Source of the DNA: WLXB01 sp040221475
GTDB lineage: Bacteria; Pseudomonadota; Alphaproteobacteria; Rhodospirillales; Rhodospirillaceae
DNA length: 64,000 bases
Reading direction: 5' to 3'
Assembly: GCA_040221475.1 (NCBI GenBank)
Contig: JAVKEJ010000036.1
Location: forward strand, 245,467 to 309,466
Part shown: positions 8,557-15,744 of the stretch, piece after piece
Position numbering within the stretch: position 1 is the first letter of the stretch
How the letters are laid out: the number at the start of each line of letters is the position of its first letter
Translations under genes and position numbers: made by a program
Notes under the pieces: model-generated
What the model saw: the letters and a program-made list of their open reading frames with translations, nothing else
What the model was told of the DNA's origin: nothing
The model's database searches: none

Positions 8557-9471
8557 CTACGTTGGCGTGTGCCCATCTTTCAGCCATTTGTATTGGTGCC
8601 AACCGGACGACCCCTCTTCCCATGGACGCTTGTCATCGACATAGCCGGGCCAAACGGCTTCCACACCATCGATCAAATCTTGCGGGATCTCAGACCGCGA
8701 CATGAGCTTATGGCCCACCCAACGCCACACCACAAAATCATCGCGTTGTCCCATTTCCATCCACGGTGGCCACGGCGCGATAAAGCTCCAAATGTAGGAG
8801 CAGGGTGCTTTACGGAGAGCGGGGTCGCGGAGCTCGGATTTTCGCCCCATCAAGGAGTAGGACATGGATGTCCGAAAACGCTCACCCGTGGAGCCAAGCG
8901 GATAGTCTGCAGGCTGCAGCAGGTTCTTTCGATCGCTCCAGGTGGTTGTTTCGTGCACAACCTGATCGCCGGACATCTGCCAGTTGTCCGTAAACGTGCC
9001 GTAAGCGCTTTCGCCCTCGGCTGTAAGACTGTGCGTGCCTTCGGAAGGCCCGGAACGATAGTGCAGAACATCTATGGATTTTCCGGTGAGGTGGTTCTCC
9101 CAGGTGCTGAGCACCTTACGGGACTCAGGGTCTATATAAAGCCCAAGATCATAATCGGTGCTGAGGTATCCGCCCGCGCCATCGGAGCGCCAATTGGATT
9201 TTTGCAATCCCCAAAAGCCAATCACGGGGCGGGGGACTTCTCCAGGCACCGCCTGAAAAATATTACCGCTGTACACTTGATAGACGGTCTCATCCGCCGT
9301 TGAGCCGCGCAACTTGACGTAGGCGTCAAGGCTTGTTGCGGGGTCAGACAGATCAAACGACAGGGCCTGCGCCCGTGTCCTAGTGGCAGTCGTCGTGGCG
9401 GTGGCGACCGATAAGCTAACACCACCGGCGGCGGCCAGGGCGTGTCTACGGGGTATTTTCTGAGTCTTCAT
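8557..9471 (-). CDS. exported DUF1838 family protein
   Basis: About 304 residues with a Tat-like signal (KTQKIPRRHALAAAGG) and a body matching DUF1838 as I remember it: an opening DLSDPATSLDAYVKLRG, a central GFWGLQKSNWRSDGAGGY, and a C-terminal PWPPWMEMGQRDDFVVWRW. The function of DUF1838 is not known; the proteins are exported and often lie beside oxidoreductases. The start at 9471 is preceded by AGAGGA; an ATG three bases earlier is the alternative. It follows the CpeT-like gene with only the tandem-repeat array 9481-9564 between them, so it is probably the last gene of the 12010-8557 operon. Confidence 0.75.
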   Translation of the reverse strand: MKTQKIPRRHALAAAGGVSLSVATATTTATRTRAQALSFDLSDPATSLDAYVKLRGSTADETVYQVYSGNIFQAVPGEVPRPVIGFWGLQKSNWRSDGAGGYLSTDYDLGLYIDPESRKVLSTWENHLTGKSIDVLHYRSGPSEGTHSLTAEGESAYGTFTDNWQMSGDQVVHETTTWSDRKNLLQPADYPLGSTGERFRTSMSYSLMGRKSELRDPALRKAPCSYIWSFIAPWPPWMEMGQRDDFVVWRWVGHKLMSRSEIPQDLIDGVEAVWPGYVDDKRPWEEGSSGWHQYKWLKDGHTPT

Positions 9472-9480
9472 CATCAATCC

Positions 9481-9564
9481 TCTGGCAATTGGCCTCTGGC
9501 AATTGGCCCCTGGCAATTGGCCTCTGGCAACTGGTCTATGGCAACTGGTCTATGGCAACTGATC
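9481..9564. repeat. 14-bp tandem array, six copies, over a stop codon
   Basis: Six consecutive 14-bp units, from TCTGGCAATTGGCC through CCTGGCAATTGGCC to TCTGGCAACTGGTC and TATGGCAACTGATC. The array fills the whole gap between the CpeT-like and DUF1838 genes. The last unit contains the final codons and the stop of the CpeT-like gene (stop at 9550-9552 on the minus strand), so downstream units look like copies of its 3' end that have diverged stepwise. Confidence 0.9.
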
Positions 9565-10554
9565 AAGGGTCTGGCGGAAATCATACCCTTCACGATGGCA
9601 GTGGCCGAAAACCGAGCCAAGATTAAAACCGACGCGGCGGGCATCAACATCTGTCAGCGCATACCCGACCATGGTCGACTGCCCTTTTTTCTGAAGAGAC
9701 AACAGCAAGAAGTCTGGCCGCTCGCTATAAAACGGGTATTCTTTGTCACGCATACGAAGGCCATACACATCGCCAGTCTCGTCGGGATCAAACCACACCA
9801 GGCCGCCCTGGCTGTGGAGACGAATGTCTTTGACAGACCGCGCCTCACGGCCATCTTCAGTGCGGAAGGTGACTTCACACTCAAAAATCTTAGACCGACG
9901 CATGCGGAAAGGCTGTTCGACCGGCAGGCCCACATGAAGGCTGTCGTCAGAGACCAGGAAAGACGAGTCCACCAGCCAGAGTTTATTCTCTGACAACGTC
10001 CAACGGTGGACGGAATAGCGGAGCAGATCACCATCACCAAACTGGCAGGCCTTGGGTTTCATATTGGCCACGTATTGATCGGCCTCCCGGCGCCAGAAGA
10101 TGTCGCAGTTCTCGATAAAGAAAATATCGTCTGCGGTCAGGTCCGCCAGCCTTGACGGATCGAGGTGCGCATTTAAGGCTTTATCGGGTTCCTTAAAGAA
10201 ACCTTGCTTCATGCGGATGCTTTGATCTTCCGGCTCGGAGATAAAAACGGCAATGCGCTGACGTGAGATGTCTGTGGGATCATCATTGATATAGTGCTGA
10301 AGGTAAAAAACGTGCTCGCCGATGCGCGGTAGATCGAGACGTTTATGAATTGCATGTATGCGCAGGTGCGGTGGTTCACCCTCGCCGCCATTACGGATGT
10401 AGAACCAGCGCTGTTCTTCGTTGTCGAACTCGCCTTCAAACCAGTCGGTGAGGATGAGAAGATCCCGCGCATTGGGGTCCATATCGTCTTCGGCGACGAC
10501 GCCTCCTGATAACATCAGAAACCATAGAGAAACGATGGCTGCACAAAATCGCAT
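9550..10554 (-). CDS. exported CpeT/CpcT-like (DUF1001) protein
   Basis: About 334 residues starting with a Sec signal (MRFCAAIVSLWFLMLSGGVVA). The first two thirds match the pattern of the CpeT/CpcT family, whose cyanobacterial members attach bilins to phycobiliproteins: DWFEGEFDNEEQ at the start, HAIHKRLDLPRIGEHVFYLQHY, a Cys-containing segment ENCDIFWRRE, and PKACQFGDGDLLRY then WTLSENKLWLVDSSF. Non-photosynthetic bacteria also carry such exported homologues, of unknown role; no phycobilisome gene is present. The start at 10554 is chosen for the signal peptide; the longer frame runs into the amine oxidase gene. Only 4 bp separate it from the upstream stop at 10559. Confidence 0.7.
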   Translation of the reverse strand: MRFCAAIVSLWFLMLSGGVVAEDDMDPNARDLLILTDWFEGEFDNEEQRWFYIRNGGEGEPPHLRIHAIHKRLDLPRIGEHVFYLQHYINDDPTDISRQRIAVFISEPEDQSIRMKQGFFKEPDKALNAHLDPSRLADLTADDIFFIENCDIFWRREADQYVANMKPKACQFGDGDLLRYSVHRWTLSENKLWLVDSSFLVSDDSLHVGLPVEQPFRMRRSKIFECEVTFRTEDGREARSVKDIRLHSQGGLVWFDPDETGDVYGLRMRDKEYPFYSERPDFLLLSLQKKGQSTMVGYALTDVDARRVGFNLGSVFGHCHREGYDFRQTLDQLP

Positions 10555-10558
10555 GTCT

Positions 10559-12010
10559 TTATCCCACCATCTCCAAACTATCGAAGGCCGCCCGCTCGCC
10601 GGACTCAAACGCCCCTTCCATGCCGCGCTCCAGCAAGGCTGTATGTTCACCGCAGAAATGAATGTTGCCATGGTTGGCGCGCATGTTGCCTGCGTACTTG
10701 GTGATCTGACCGGGACGCCAGAACACCCAATCGCCGGCGCCATGCACATCACGATGACAGGACTGCACTAAGATAGGTTTCAGCGCCCCCTTGGTTGACG
10801 GGCGAATACGTGCCAACTCCTGCAGGGTGTAGGCTGATGCCTGAGCGTCGGTCATGTAATCGTACTTATAAGCTTCGTTGCCGTTGATAAAAGCGATGGC
10901 CGAGGTCGCTTCGCCGTTATCCCCGCGGTTCAGCACAGCAAAACGCTCAATTGGTCCATCGGTCCAGATGCTGGCCTGCAACCCATCTTCCTTCCAGTAT
11001 TCTTTTTCGATCAGGAAGTGGACCTGAATGGAAATACCGTAATCAATTTCATCGATAGCGCTTTCCATCAACATCGGCAGGCGCGGGGTAAATTTCATAT
11101 GACGCAGCACCGGATACGGCACAGAGCAAATCACCTGATTGGCCTGGTAGGTGGTGCCATCAACACAGTGGACCGTGACCAAAGTGCCATCATCTTCGAT
11201 GGTGTGAACAGTCTTGTTCAGTTCCACGCCGTTCTCCAGGCTCTCCGCCATGGCAAACGGCATCAGCGAATTGCCGCCTTTGACCTGTAGTGAGGCTGGA
11301 CGTTCGTTATTCGCCAAAGTTGCACTGCGATTAAACTCTCCAACCGCATAGCGGCGGATTTCATGCAATGCCGAGGTGTTGTCGATGTGATCCGTGTGGA
11401 TGACTACGTTCATAAGATCGATGGTTGCTTGGTTATAGCCCAGCGTTTCCCGCAGATACTGCGAATGGGGAATATCGAACTGTTGAAACTCTGGTAAAAT
11501 CCAATCGTCCAAGGCCCGTCCAGACAATGGGCTATTGCGGTGAGACAGTGTTGCCAGCAATTGATGTGGCAGAAGTTGACGGTCATCACCGGCCAACGGG
11601 TTCAGTACATGGCTCGGCCATTCTTCCGCTGTGACGTTCTGTTCTTTAATGCGATAGAGCCAGCCACGTGACGCGCCCAGCTGAACAGGCGGTATCAAGT
11701 CCAAGCCGAGGCGCTCCGCCGTATCAATCATGCGGGCGTAGTTGCCGCCGATCAGCTCACCTGCGGCTTCCGGACGACCCGGCACATCCATCAGCGTATA
11801 GACCCGGCCACCAACGCGATTGCGACCCTCCAGCACTTGGACTTTCATGCCTTGCTCTTCAAGCAGCATGGCCGCATTCAGACCCGACAGCCCTGAGCCG
11901 ATCACGATGGCATCGAATTTCTTGGTGGCCGCCCGGAGTGGCTTGGGAGCGACGCTGGCAAACGTGCCTGCGGCCACGACTGACGTCAGTAAGGAACGGC
12001 GGTTGAGCAT
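10559..12010 (-). CDS. exported flavin monoamine oxidase family protein
   Basis: A 483-residue FAD-dependent amine oxidase family enzyme. A twin-arginine type signal (NRRSLLTSVVAAGTFASVAP) comes first, then the dinucleotide motif GSGLSGLNAAMLLEEQG near residues 38-54 and the GRNRVGGRVYTL extension that binds FAD. Near the C-terminus IHFCGEHTALLERGMEGAFESG is the flavin-contact region typical of monoamine oxidases. It would oxidise an amine to an aldehyde or imine in the periplasm; the substrate is unknown. The ATG at 12010 is chosen because AGGAG lies seven bases upstream; a GTG at 12031 is less likely. It leads an operon with the CpeT-like and DUF1838 genes. Confidence 0.9.
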   Translation of the reverse strand: MLNRRSLLTSVVAAGTFASVAPKPLRAATKKFDAIVIGSGLSGLNAAMLLEEQGMKVQVLEGRNRVGGRVYTLMDVPGRPEAAGELIGGNYARMIDTAERLGLDLIPPVQLGASRGWLYRIKEQNVTAEEWPSHVLNPLAGDDRQLLPHQLLATLSHRNSPLSGRALDDWILPEFQQFDIPHSQYLRETLGYNQATIDLMNVVIHTDHIDNTSALHEIRRYAVGEFNRSATLANNERPASLQVKGGNSLMPFAMAESLENGVELNKTVHTIEDDGTLVTVHCVDGTTYQANQVICSVPYPVLRHMKFTPRLPMLMESAIDEIDYGISIQVHFLIEKEYWKEDGLQASIWTDGPIERFAVLNRGDNGEATSAIAFINGNEAYKYDYMTDAQASAYTLQELARIRPSTKGALKPILVQSCHRDVHGAGDWVFWRPGQITKYAGNMRANHGNIHFCGEHTALLERGMEGAFESGERAAFDSLEMVG

Positions 12011-12063
12011 GATTTTTCTCCTGAGTTGCACCCCTAGAGTGACTCGGGTCAGGCTTCATCTGC

Positions 12064-12132
12064 AAGCCTCAGCAACTCTAGCGGACGGCTTGGCCCTTAA
12101 GTCCCTGAAAACCTGCCGTTTGACTGAGGCTT
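12064..12132. other. 9-bp inverted repeat in leader region of the amine oxidase operon
   Basis: AAGCCTCAG at 12064-12072 and CTGAGGCTT at 12124-12132 are exact inverse copies separated by 51 bases. The pair lies in the 180-bp gap between the methyltransferase stop and the amine oxidase start, so it could form an RNA stem in the operon leader or be a split operator. Nothing else in this gap is recognisable. Confidence 0.35.
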
Positions 12133-12190
12133 AGCTGTTATTTGGATATCTTGCGCTGGGCATTGGCAAAGTCTTTCGCGGCTTTTTCTT

Positions 12191-13000
12191 TCAGACCTTC
12201 GTGGCACCCAGTGAAACCGCCAGCGGCAATTGCGGCAGGTGTGCAGGCAAACGGAACATGCGCGGCTCATCGGGATCCGGCACCATCAGCTCAGCATATT
12301 TCCAGGCAACGGTTTCATGCTCATGCAAGAAATCCAGCGTCAGACCTGCGTCTAGAAGTCCGCCGATAATTGAGGACAGGGGATGAGCCCAATCGTAACT
12401 GCGGCTGCTCTCTTGAGGCATGGGCTCGCCGGTGTAGGTGACCTCTTCATCAAAAGACATTGGCGAGCTGACCGCTGTGCGCCAAGGATACTGATGGACC
12501 AGCTTGTCCCCTTCTTCTTCCTCCATCAGCAGCATCGTGGGGTGGCCGTCGGCAAAATACAAACGACCACCGGGCTTAAGCATGGCCGCGACAACCCTCG
12601 CCCATTTCTCTATGTCTGGCAGCCAGGTGATGGTGCCCCAGGTGGTATACACGATATCGAATTTCTGTTTGATGAGCTTGGGGGTGTCGTAGATATCCCC
12701 CTCAACAAACGTCGCGTCCAATCCTGTTTCCTTAGCCAGATCGCGCGCCGCTTTGACCGCCGACGGTGAAAAATCCAACCCTGTGACGTTGGCCCCACGG
12801 CGGACCAAACCAAGACTGTCCATGCCGATGTGACATTGCAGATGCAGAACATCCAAACCGGAAATATCGCCGATCTCGCTGGCTTCGATGGGAAACAACG
12901 GGTCCCAACCGGCTTTGAATTTTTCCAAAGGGTATGACCGCAAATGAAGCGGCACGCGGCTTTCCCAGTTCTTGAGATTCGTCTCATTAAATTTGCTCAC
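12191..13000 (-). CDS. class I SAM-dependent methyltransferase
   Basis: A 269-residue cytoplasmic methyltransferase. The SAM-binding region is clear: DVLHLQCHIGMDSLGLVRRG (motif I with Cys-His in place of the usual glycines), then NVTGLDFSPSAVKAARDLA with the acidic end of strand 2, then DIVYTTWGTITWLPDIEKWA and LKPGGRLYFADGH. The acceptor is unknown. It uses a GTG start preceded by AGGAGG and overlaps the pspF stop by four bases (GTGA), so it is translated from the pspF transcript. Location beside psp genes may hint at envelope stress, but that is only inference. Confidence 0.88.
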   Translation of the reverse strand: MSKFNETNLKNWESRVPLHLRSYPLEKFKAGWDPLFPIEASEIGDISGLDVLHLQCHIGMDSLGLVRRGANVTGLDFSPSAVKAARDLAKETGLDATFVEGDIYDTPKLIKQKFDIVYTTWGTITWLPDIEKWARVVAAMLKPGGRLYFADGHPTMLLMEEEEGDKLVHQYPWRTAVSSPMSFDEEVTYTGEPMPQESSRSYDWAHPLSSIIGGLLDAGLTLDFLHEHETVAWKYAELMVPDPDEPRMFRLPAHLPQLPLAVSLGATKV

Positions 13001-14064
13001 GGGGCTTCCTCCTGACTGGGCAGCAGGCCGTGCTTACGCAAACTGTTGCGCAGCTGATTATAGGTCAGGCCCAGATGGCCAGCGGCGCTTTTCTGATTAT
13101 GGCGGCACACATCCAGTGCCGTTTCAAGAATACGTTTCTCAAAAGCAGCGGTTTCCTCTTTAAAATCACAGGGCAGGCGCACAGGTATATTTTGATCTGC
13201 GTTTTTCACTGGCACGACATCTGTCGCAGATGCGTGTGCATCGGGCGCAGATGCGTGTGCATCAAGCGCAGAGACAACAACGCGATAAGGAGATGCGAAG
13301 GGGTCGAGAATAATCGCAGTGTCGTCGATGGGCTGCTCAGAAGCTTTACAGGATGCCACCGCGCGCTCAACAACGTTTTTCAACTCCCGCACGTTGCCTG
13401 GCCAGGGGTGCGAGTCCAGAGCGGCAATAGCCGCAGCGTTGAACCCGGGAAACACCGGCCAGTCGAGTTCATTTGCCATCGCACGCCCAAATACGTCTGT
13501 CAGCATTGGCACATCACCGGTGCGCGCCCTGAGCGGCGGCAGAGTGAGAACATCAAAGGCCAGGCGGTCGAGCAAGTCCTCTCTGAATTTTCCGGCGGCA
13601 GCGAGGGCAGGCAGGTCAGCGTTGGTGGCCGCAACAATACGCACGGACACACTGATGGTTTCAGAACCGCCAAGGCGTTCAAACTCGCCGTATTCGATCA
13701 CACGCAGAACTTTTTCCTGAACCGCCATGGGCGCGTTGCCGATTTCATCGAGAAACAACGTACCGCCATCGGCCCGTTCGAACCGTCCGACCCGCCGCTG
13801 GGCAGCGCCGGTAAACGCGCCGGGCTCGACTCCGAACAGTTCGGCTTCCAACAATGAGTCTGGAATCGCGGCACAGTTGATGGCCACAAAGGGTGCACCC
13901 CAGCGTCCAGAAAGATAATGCACCCGGGCCGCAGAGAGTTCCTTACCCGTGCCGCGCTCGCCGATAACCAGAACCGGGCGATCAATAGGCGCAACCCGGG
14001 ACAACTCGTCCATATGAGTCAGAAAGGCTGGGGATTGGCCGAGAGGTGCGGGGCGGTCTGTCAT
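12997..14064 (-). CDS. pspF: PspF, sigma54 enhancer-binding activator of the psp operon
   Basis: A 355-residue AAA+ activator without a receiver domain, as in PspF. It has the Walker A motif GERGTGKE near residues 34-41, the sigma54-contact loop GAFTGA, the Walker B segment GGTLFLDEIG, and NVRELKNVVERAV in the AAA lid. The C-terminal Fis-type helix-turn-helix is KSAAGHLGLTYNQLRNSLRKHGL. In the linker, an imperfect DAHASA duplication comes from a 21-bp tandem repeat. PspF normally binds upstream of pspA and is held inactive by PspA until the membrane is stressed. It is divergent from pspA, which carries a sigma54 promoter, so the arrangement fits the classical system. Confidence 0.95.
   Translation of the reverse strand: MTDRPAPLGQSPAFLTHMDELSRVAPIDRPVLVIGERGTGKELSAARVHYLSGRWGAPFVAINCAAIPDSLLEAELFGVEPGAFTGAAQRRVGRFERADGGTLFLDEIGNAPMAVQEKVLRVIEYGEFERLGGSETISVSVRIVAATNADLPALAAAGKFREDLLDRLAFDVLTLPPLRARTGDVPMLTDVFGRAMANELDWPVFPGFNAAAIAALDSHPWPGNVRELKNVVERAVASCKASEQPIDDTAIILDPFASPYRVVVSALDAHASAPDAHASATDVVPVKNADQNIPVRLPCDFKEETAAFEKRILETALDVCRHNQKSAAGHLGLTYNQLRNSLRKHGLLPSQEEAP
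13225..13266. repeat. 21-bp in-frame tandem duplication inside pspF
   Basis: Two 21-bp units starting CGCAGATGCGTGTGCATC lie at 13225-13245 and 13246-13266. They encode the repeated DAHASA in the linker between the AAA+ domain and the DNA-binding domain, so the reading frame is kept. A further partial unit follows. Confidence 0.8.
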
Positions 14065-14184
14065 TATTAATTATAGATATATCTTGTTATATTTTACTAT
14101 TAATTATTATTTTACACATGTCACTGTTGACGTGATAAATCCATAAGTCATTGATATTTATTACTTTTATGGCTTCACAACATT

Positions 14185-14200
14185 TGGCACGCTTTGTGCA
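14185..14200 (+). promoter_or_regulatory. sigma54 promoter of pspABC
   Basis: TGGCAC at 14185-14190, five bases, then GTGCA at 14196-14200. The essential GG and GC dinucleotides are exactly ten bases apart, as sigma54 (-24/-12) promoters need. It lies 61 bp before the pspA start. The AT-rich stretch at 14065-14180 upstream is the natural place for PspF and IHF binding; TCACTGTTGACGTGA there is a possible half-symmetric PspF site. Confidence 0.85.
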
Positions 14201-14260
14201 TTTTATAGCGCATCTGCTGAAGGTGTTCTTCGGCGCTCAACAATCAAAGGACTGCGCATC

Positions 14261-14974
14261 ATGGGTATCTTTTCCCGCCTCTCCGATATCGTGAACTCCA
14301 ACCTGACCAATCTGCTCGACCGGGCCGAAGACCCCTCCAAGATGATCCGCCTGATGATTCAGGAGATGGAAGACACCCTTGTTGAAGTCCGCTCGGATGC
14401 CGCCCGGCTGATTGCAGAAAAAAAAGAAGGCGCACGCCGCATCGGCCGCCTGACCACCGCCGAAGCCGAGTGGACCGCACGCGCCAAACTGGCTCTTGAA
14501 CGGGATCGCGAAGACCTTGCCAAAGCGGCTCTGGTTGAAAAAGCCAAAGTTGTTGAAACCGCGAAAATCATTGATGAGGATTTAGCCGAACTTGATGAGC
14601 GGCTGACCGGCCTGGATGCGGACATCTCGCGCTTGCAAAATAAATTGCAGGAAGCAAAAGCGAAGCAACAGACGTTGATTGCCCGCTCTTCAACAGCGCA
14701 GTCCCGGTTAAATGTGCGTGAGACCCTTTACGATGGTCGAGCTGATGCGGCCCTTGCCCGGTTCAGTTCGATTGAAAAAAAGGTCGATGAAATTGAAGGC
14801 CAGGTAGAAGCGTATGACATGGGCGGCAAGAAATCCCTCGCCCAGGAAATTGCTGAGTTAGAAGCCGAGAGTGATATCGAAGACGAACTGGCAAAGCTGA
14901 AAGCAAGCTTATCGGGCGCTGACAAAACCAAAACCGGAAAGCCCAATGCAACAGATGACGTAAAAATCGCCTAA
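14261..14974 (+). CDS. pspA: PspA phage shock protein A (ESCRT-III-like membrane effector)
   Basis: A 237-residue PspA/IM30 family protein. The N-terminal amphipathic helix MGIFSRLSDIVNSNLTNLLD binds stressed inner membrane; the remainder is almost all coiled coil (for example DLAELDERLTGLDADISRLQ), as in this ESCRT-III relative. In the known system PspA both stabilises the membrane and inhibits PspF. Length is close to the usual 220-235 residues. It is the first gene of pspABC, under the sigma54 promoter at 14185, and is followed 57 bp later by pspB. Confidence 0.96.
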   Translation: MGIFSRLSDIVNSNLTNLLDRAEDPSKMIRLMIQEMEDTLVEVRSDAARLIAEKKEGARRIGRLTTAEAEWTARAKLALERDREDLAKAALVEKAKVVETAKIIDEDLAELDERLTGLDADISRLQNKLQEAKAKQQTLIARSSTAQSRLNVRETLYDGRADAALARFSSIEKKVDEIEGQVEAYDMGGKKSLAQEIAELEAESDIEDELAKLKASLSGADKTKTGKPNATDDVKIA

Positions 14975-15031
14975 GCACGACTTACCATGTGTGCTAAAGC
15001 AAAAAAGCCTCGTCAGATTCAACGGTGATTT

Positions 15032-15268
15032 ATGGATTTTTTACAGTTTCTATTCGTTCCGACCATTCTGTTCATCACCGTGCTCGGGCCGATTTGGGTG
15101 ATCATGTATTACAAAGCAAAACGGCGTGAAGCGCAGACCTTAATGTCTGAAGAAAACGAAGCGCTTGAAACGCTGGCAGAGGCGGCCGACAGAATGGAAA
15201 AACGCATTGAGTCTTTGGAGAAAATTCTCAACTCAGAAGATGCGAATTGGAAGGACAAGGTACAATGA
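15032..15268 (+). CDS. pspB: PspB inner-membrane component of the phage shock system
   Basis: A 78-residue protein with one N-terminal membrane helix (FLFVPTILFITVLGPIWVIM), a short basic stretch (KAKRREAQ), and a C-terminal coiled-coil tail (LETLAEAADRMEKRIESLE), exactly the PspB plan. With PspC it senses membrane stress and binds PspA. Its TGA overlaps the pspC ATG as ATGA, so the two are translationally coupled. Confidence 0.93.
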   Translation: MDFLQFLFVPTILFITVLGPIWVIMYYKAKRREAQTLMSEENEALETLAEAADRMEKRIESLEKILNSEDANWKDKVQ

Positions 15269-15648
15269 GTAAGAAGTGGGATAAAATTTATCTGGATAAA
15301 GAGAACGCCTGGGTCTCGGGCGTTTGCGCTGGCCTAGCCCGCCACTTCGATTGGGACGTTAAGATCGTTCGCATCGGTTTTTTTCTGGGATGCTGGGCAT
15401 GGGCCCCAATTTTTATCCTGAGTTATATCGCCCTGGCGTTCTTTCTTGATCCCTTACCCACACAAGACCTGGACGTTGATCTCAAAGCCATGGAAGAAGC
15501 CGCAAAACCCGCACGCCCTGGATCAGCGCGCCGCAAATTTGCAACCACGTCTGAGCGCTATCAGAAGTTGGAAGAAAGATTACGCGCCCTTGAAAGCGTG
15601 GTGACGTCACGGGCCTTTCAGATGGATCAGGAATTGGGCCGCCGTTAG
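15265..15648 (+). CDS. pspC: PspC stress-sensing membrane protein
   Basis: A 127-residue PspC-domain protein. The domain is seen as KIYLDKENAWVSGVCAGLARHFDWDVKIVRIGFFL, followed by the hydrophobic segment WAPIFILSYIALAFFLDPLP and a charged cytoplasmic or periplasmic tail with a coiled-coil part (YQKLEERLRALESVV). PspC with PspB relays membrane damage to PspA. The start at 15265 is set by the ATGA overlap with pspB; the frame reaches 15247 only by entering pspB. It closes the operon, ahead of the hairpin at 15696. Confidence 0.95.
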   Translation: MSKKWDKIYLDKENAWVSGVCAGLARHFDWDVKIVRIGFFLGCWAWAPIFILSYIALAFFLDPLPTQDLDVDLKAMEEAAKPARPGSARRKFATTSERYQKLEERLRALESVVTSRAFQMDQELGRR

Positions 15649-15695
15649 AGCGATCCCCGCAAAGAAAAGCAATATTCCCCTCCCCCTACAAACTT

Positions 15696-15735
15696 AACCT
15701 CGCGTCGGCAGGCCGCACGTGAGGTTCTTCTTTGG
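15696..15735. terminator. hairpin between pspC and the convergent ABC-F gene
   Basis: AACCTC at 15696-15701 and GAGGTT at 15721-15726 pair, and inner CGT/ACG bases extend the stem after one mismatch. CTTCTTT follows on the plus strand. It lies between the stops of pspC (15648) and the minus-strand gene (15745), so it could end transcription of the psp operon. Confidence 0.6.
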
Positions 15736-15744
15736 GTAGAGATT

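Noticed and set aside
9550..10554. CpeT-like gene as evidence of phycobilisomes or a cyanobacterial origin
   Set aside because: No pigment or photosynthesis gene is present and the family also occurs in heterotrophs.
12121..12195. Possible small gene or frameshifted end of the methyltransferase (a Lys/Ala-rich frame on the minus strand)
   Set aside because: The methyltransferase ends as its family does, and the other frame has no start or ribosome site of its own.
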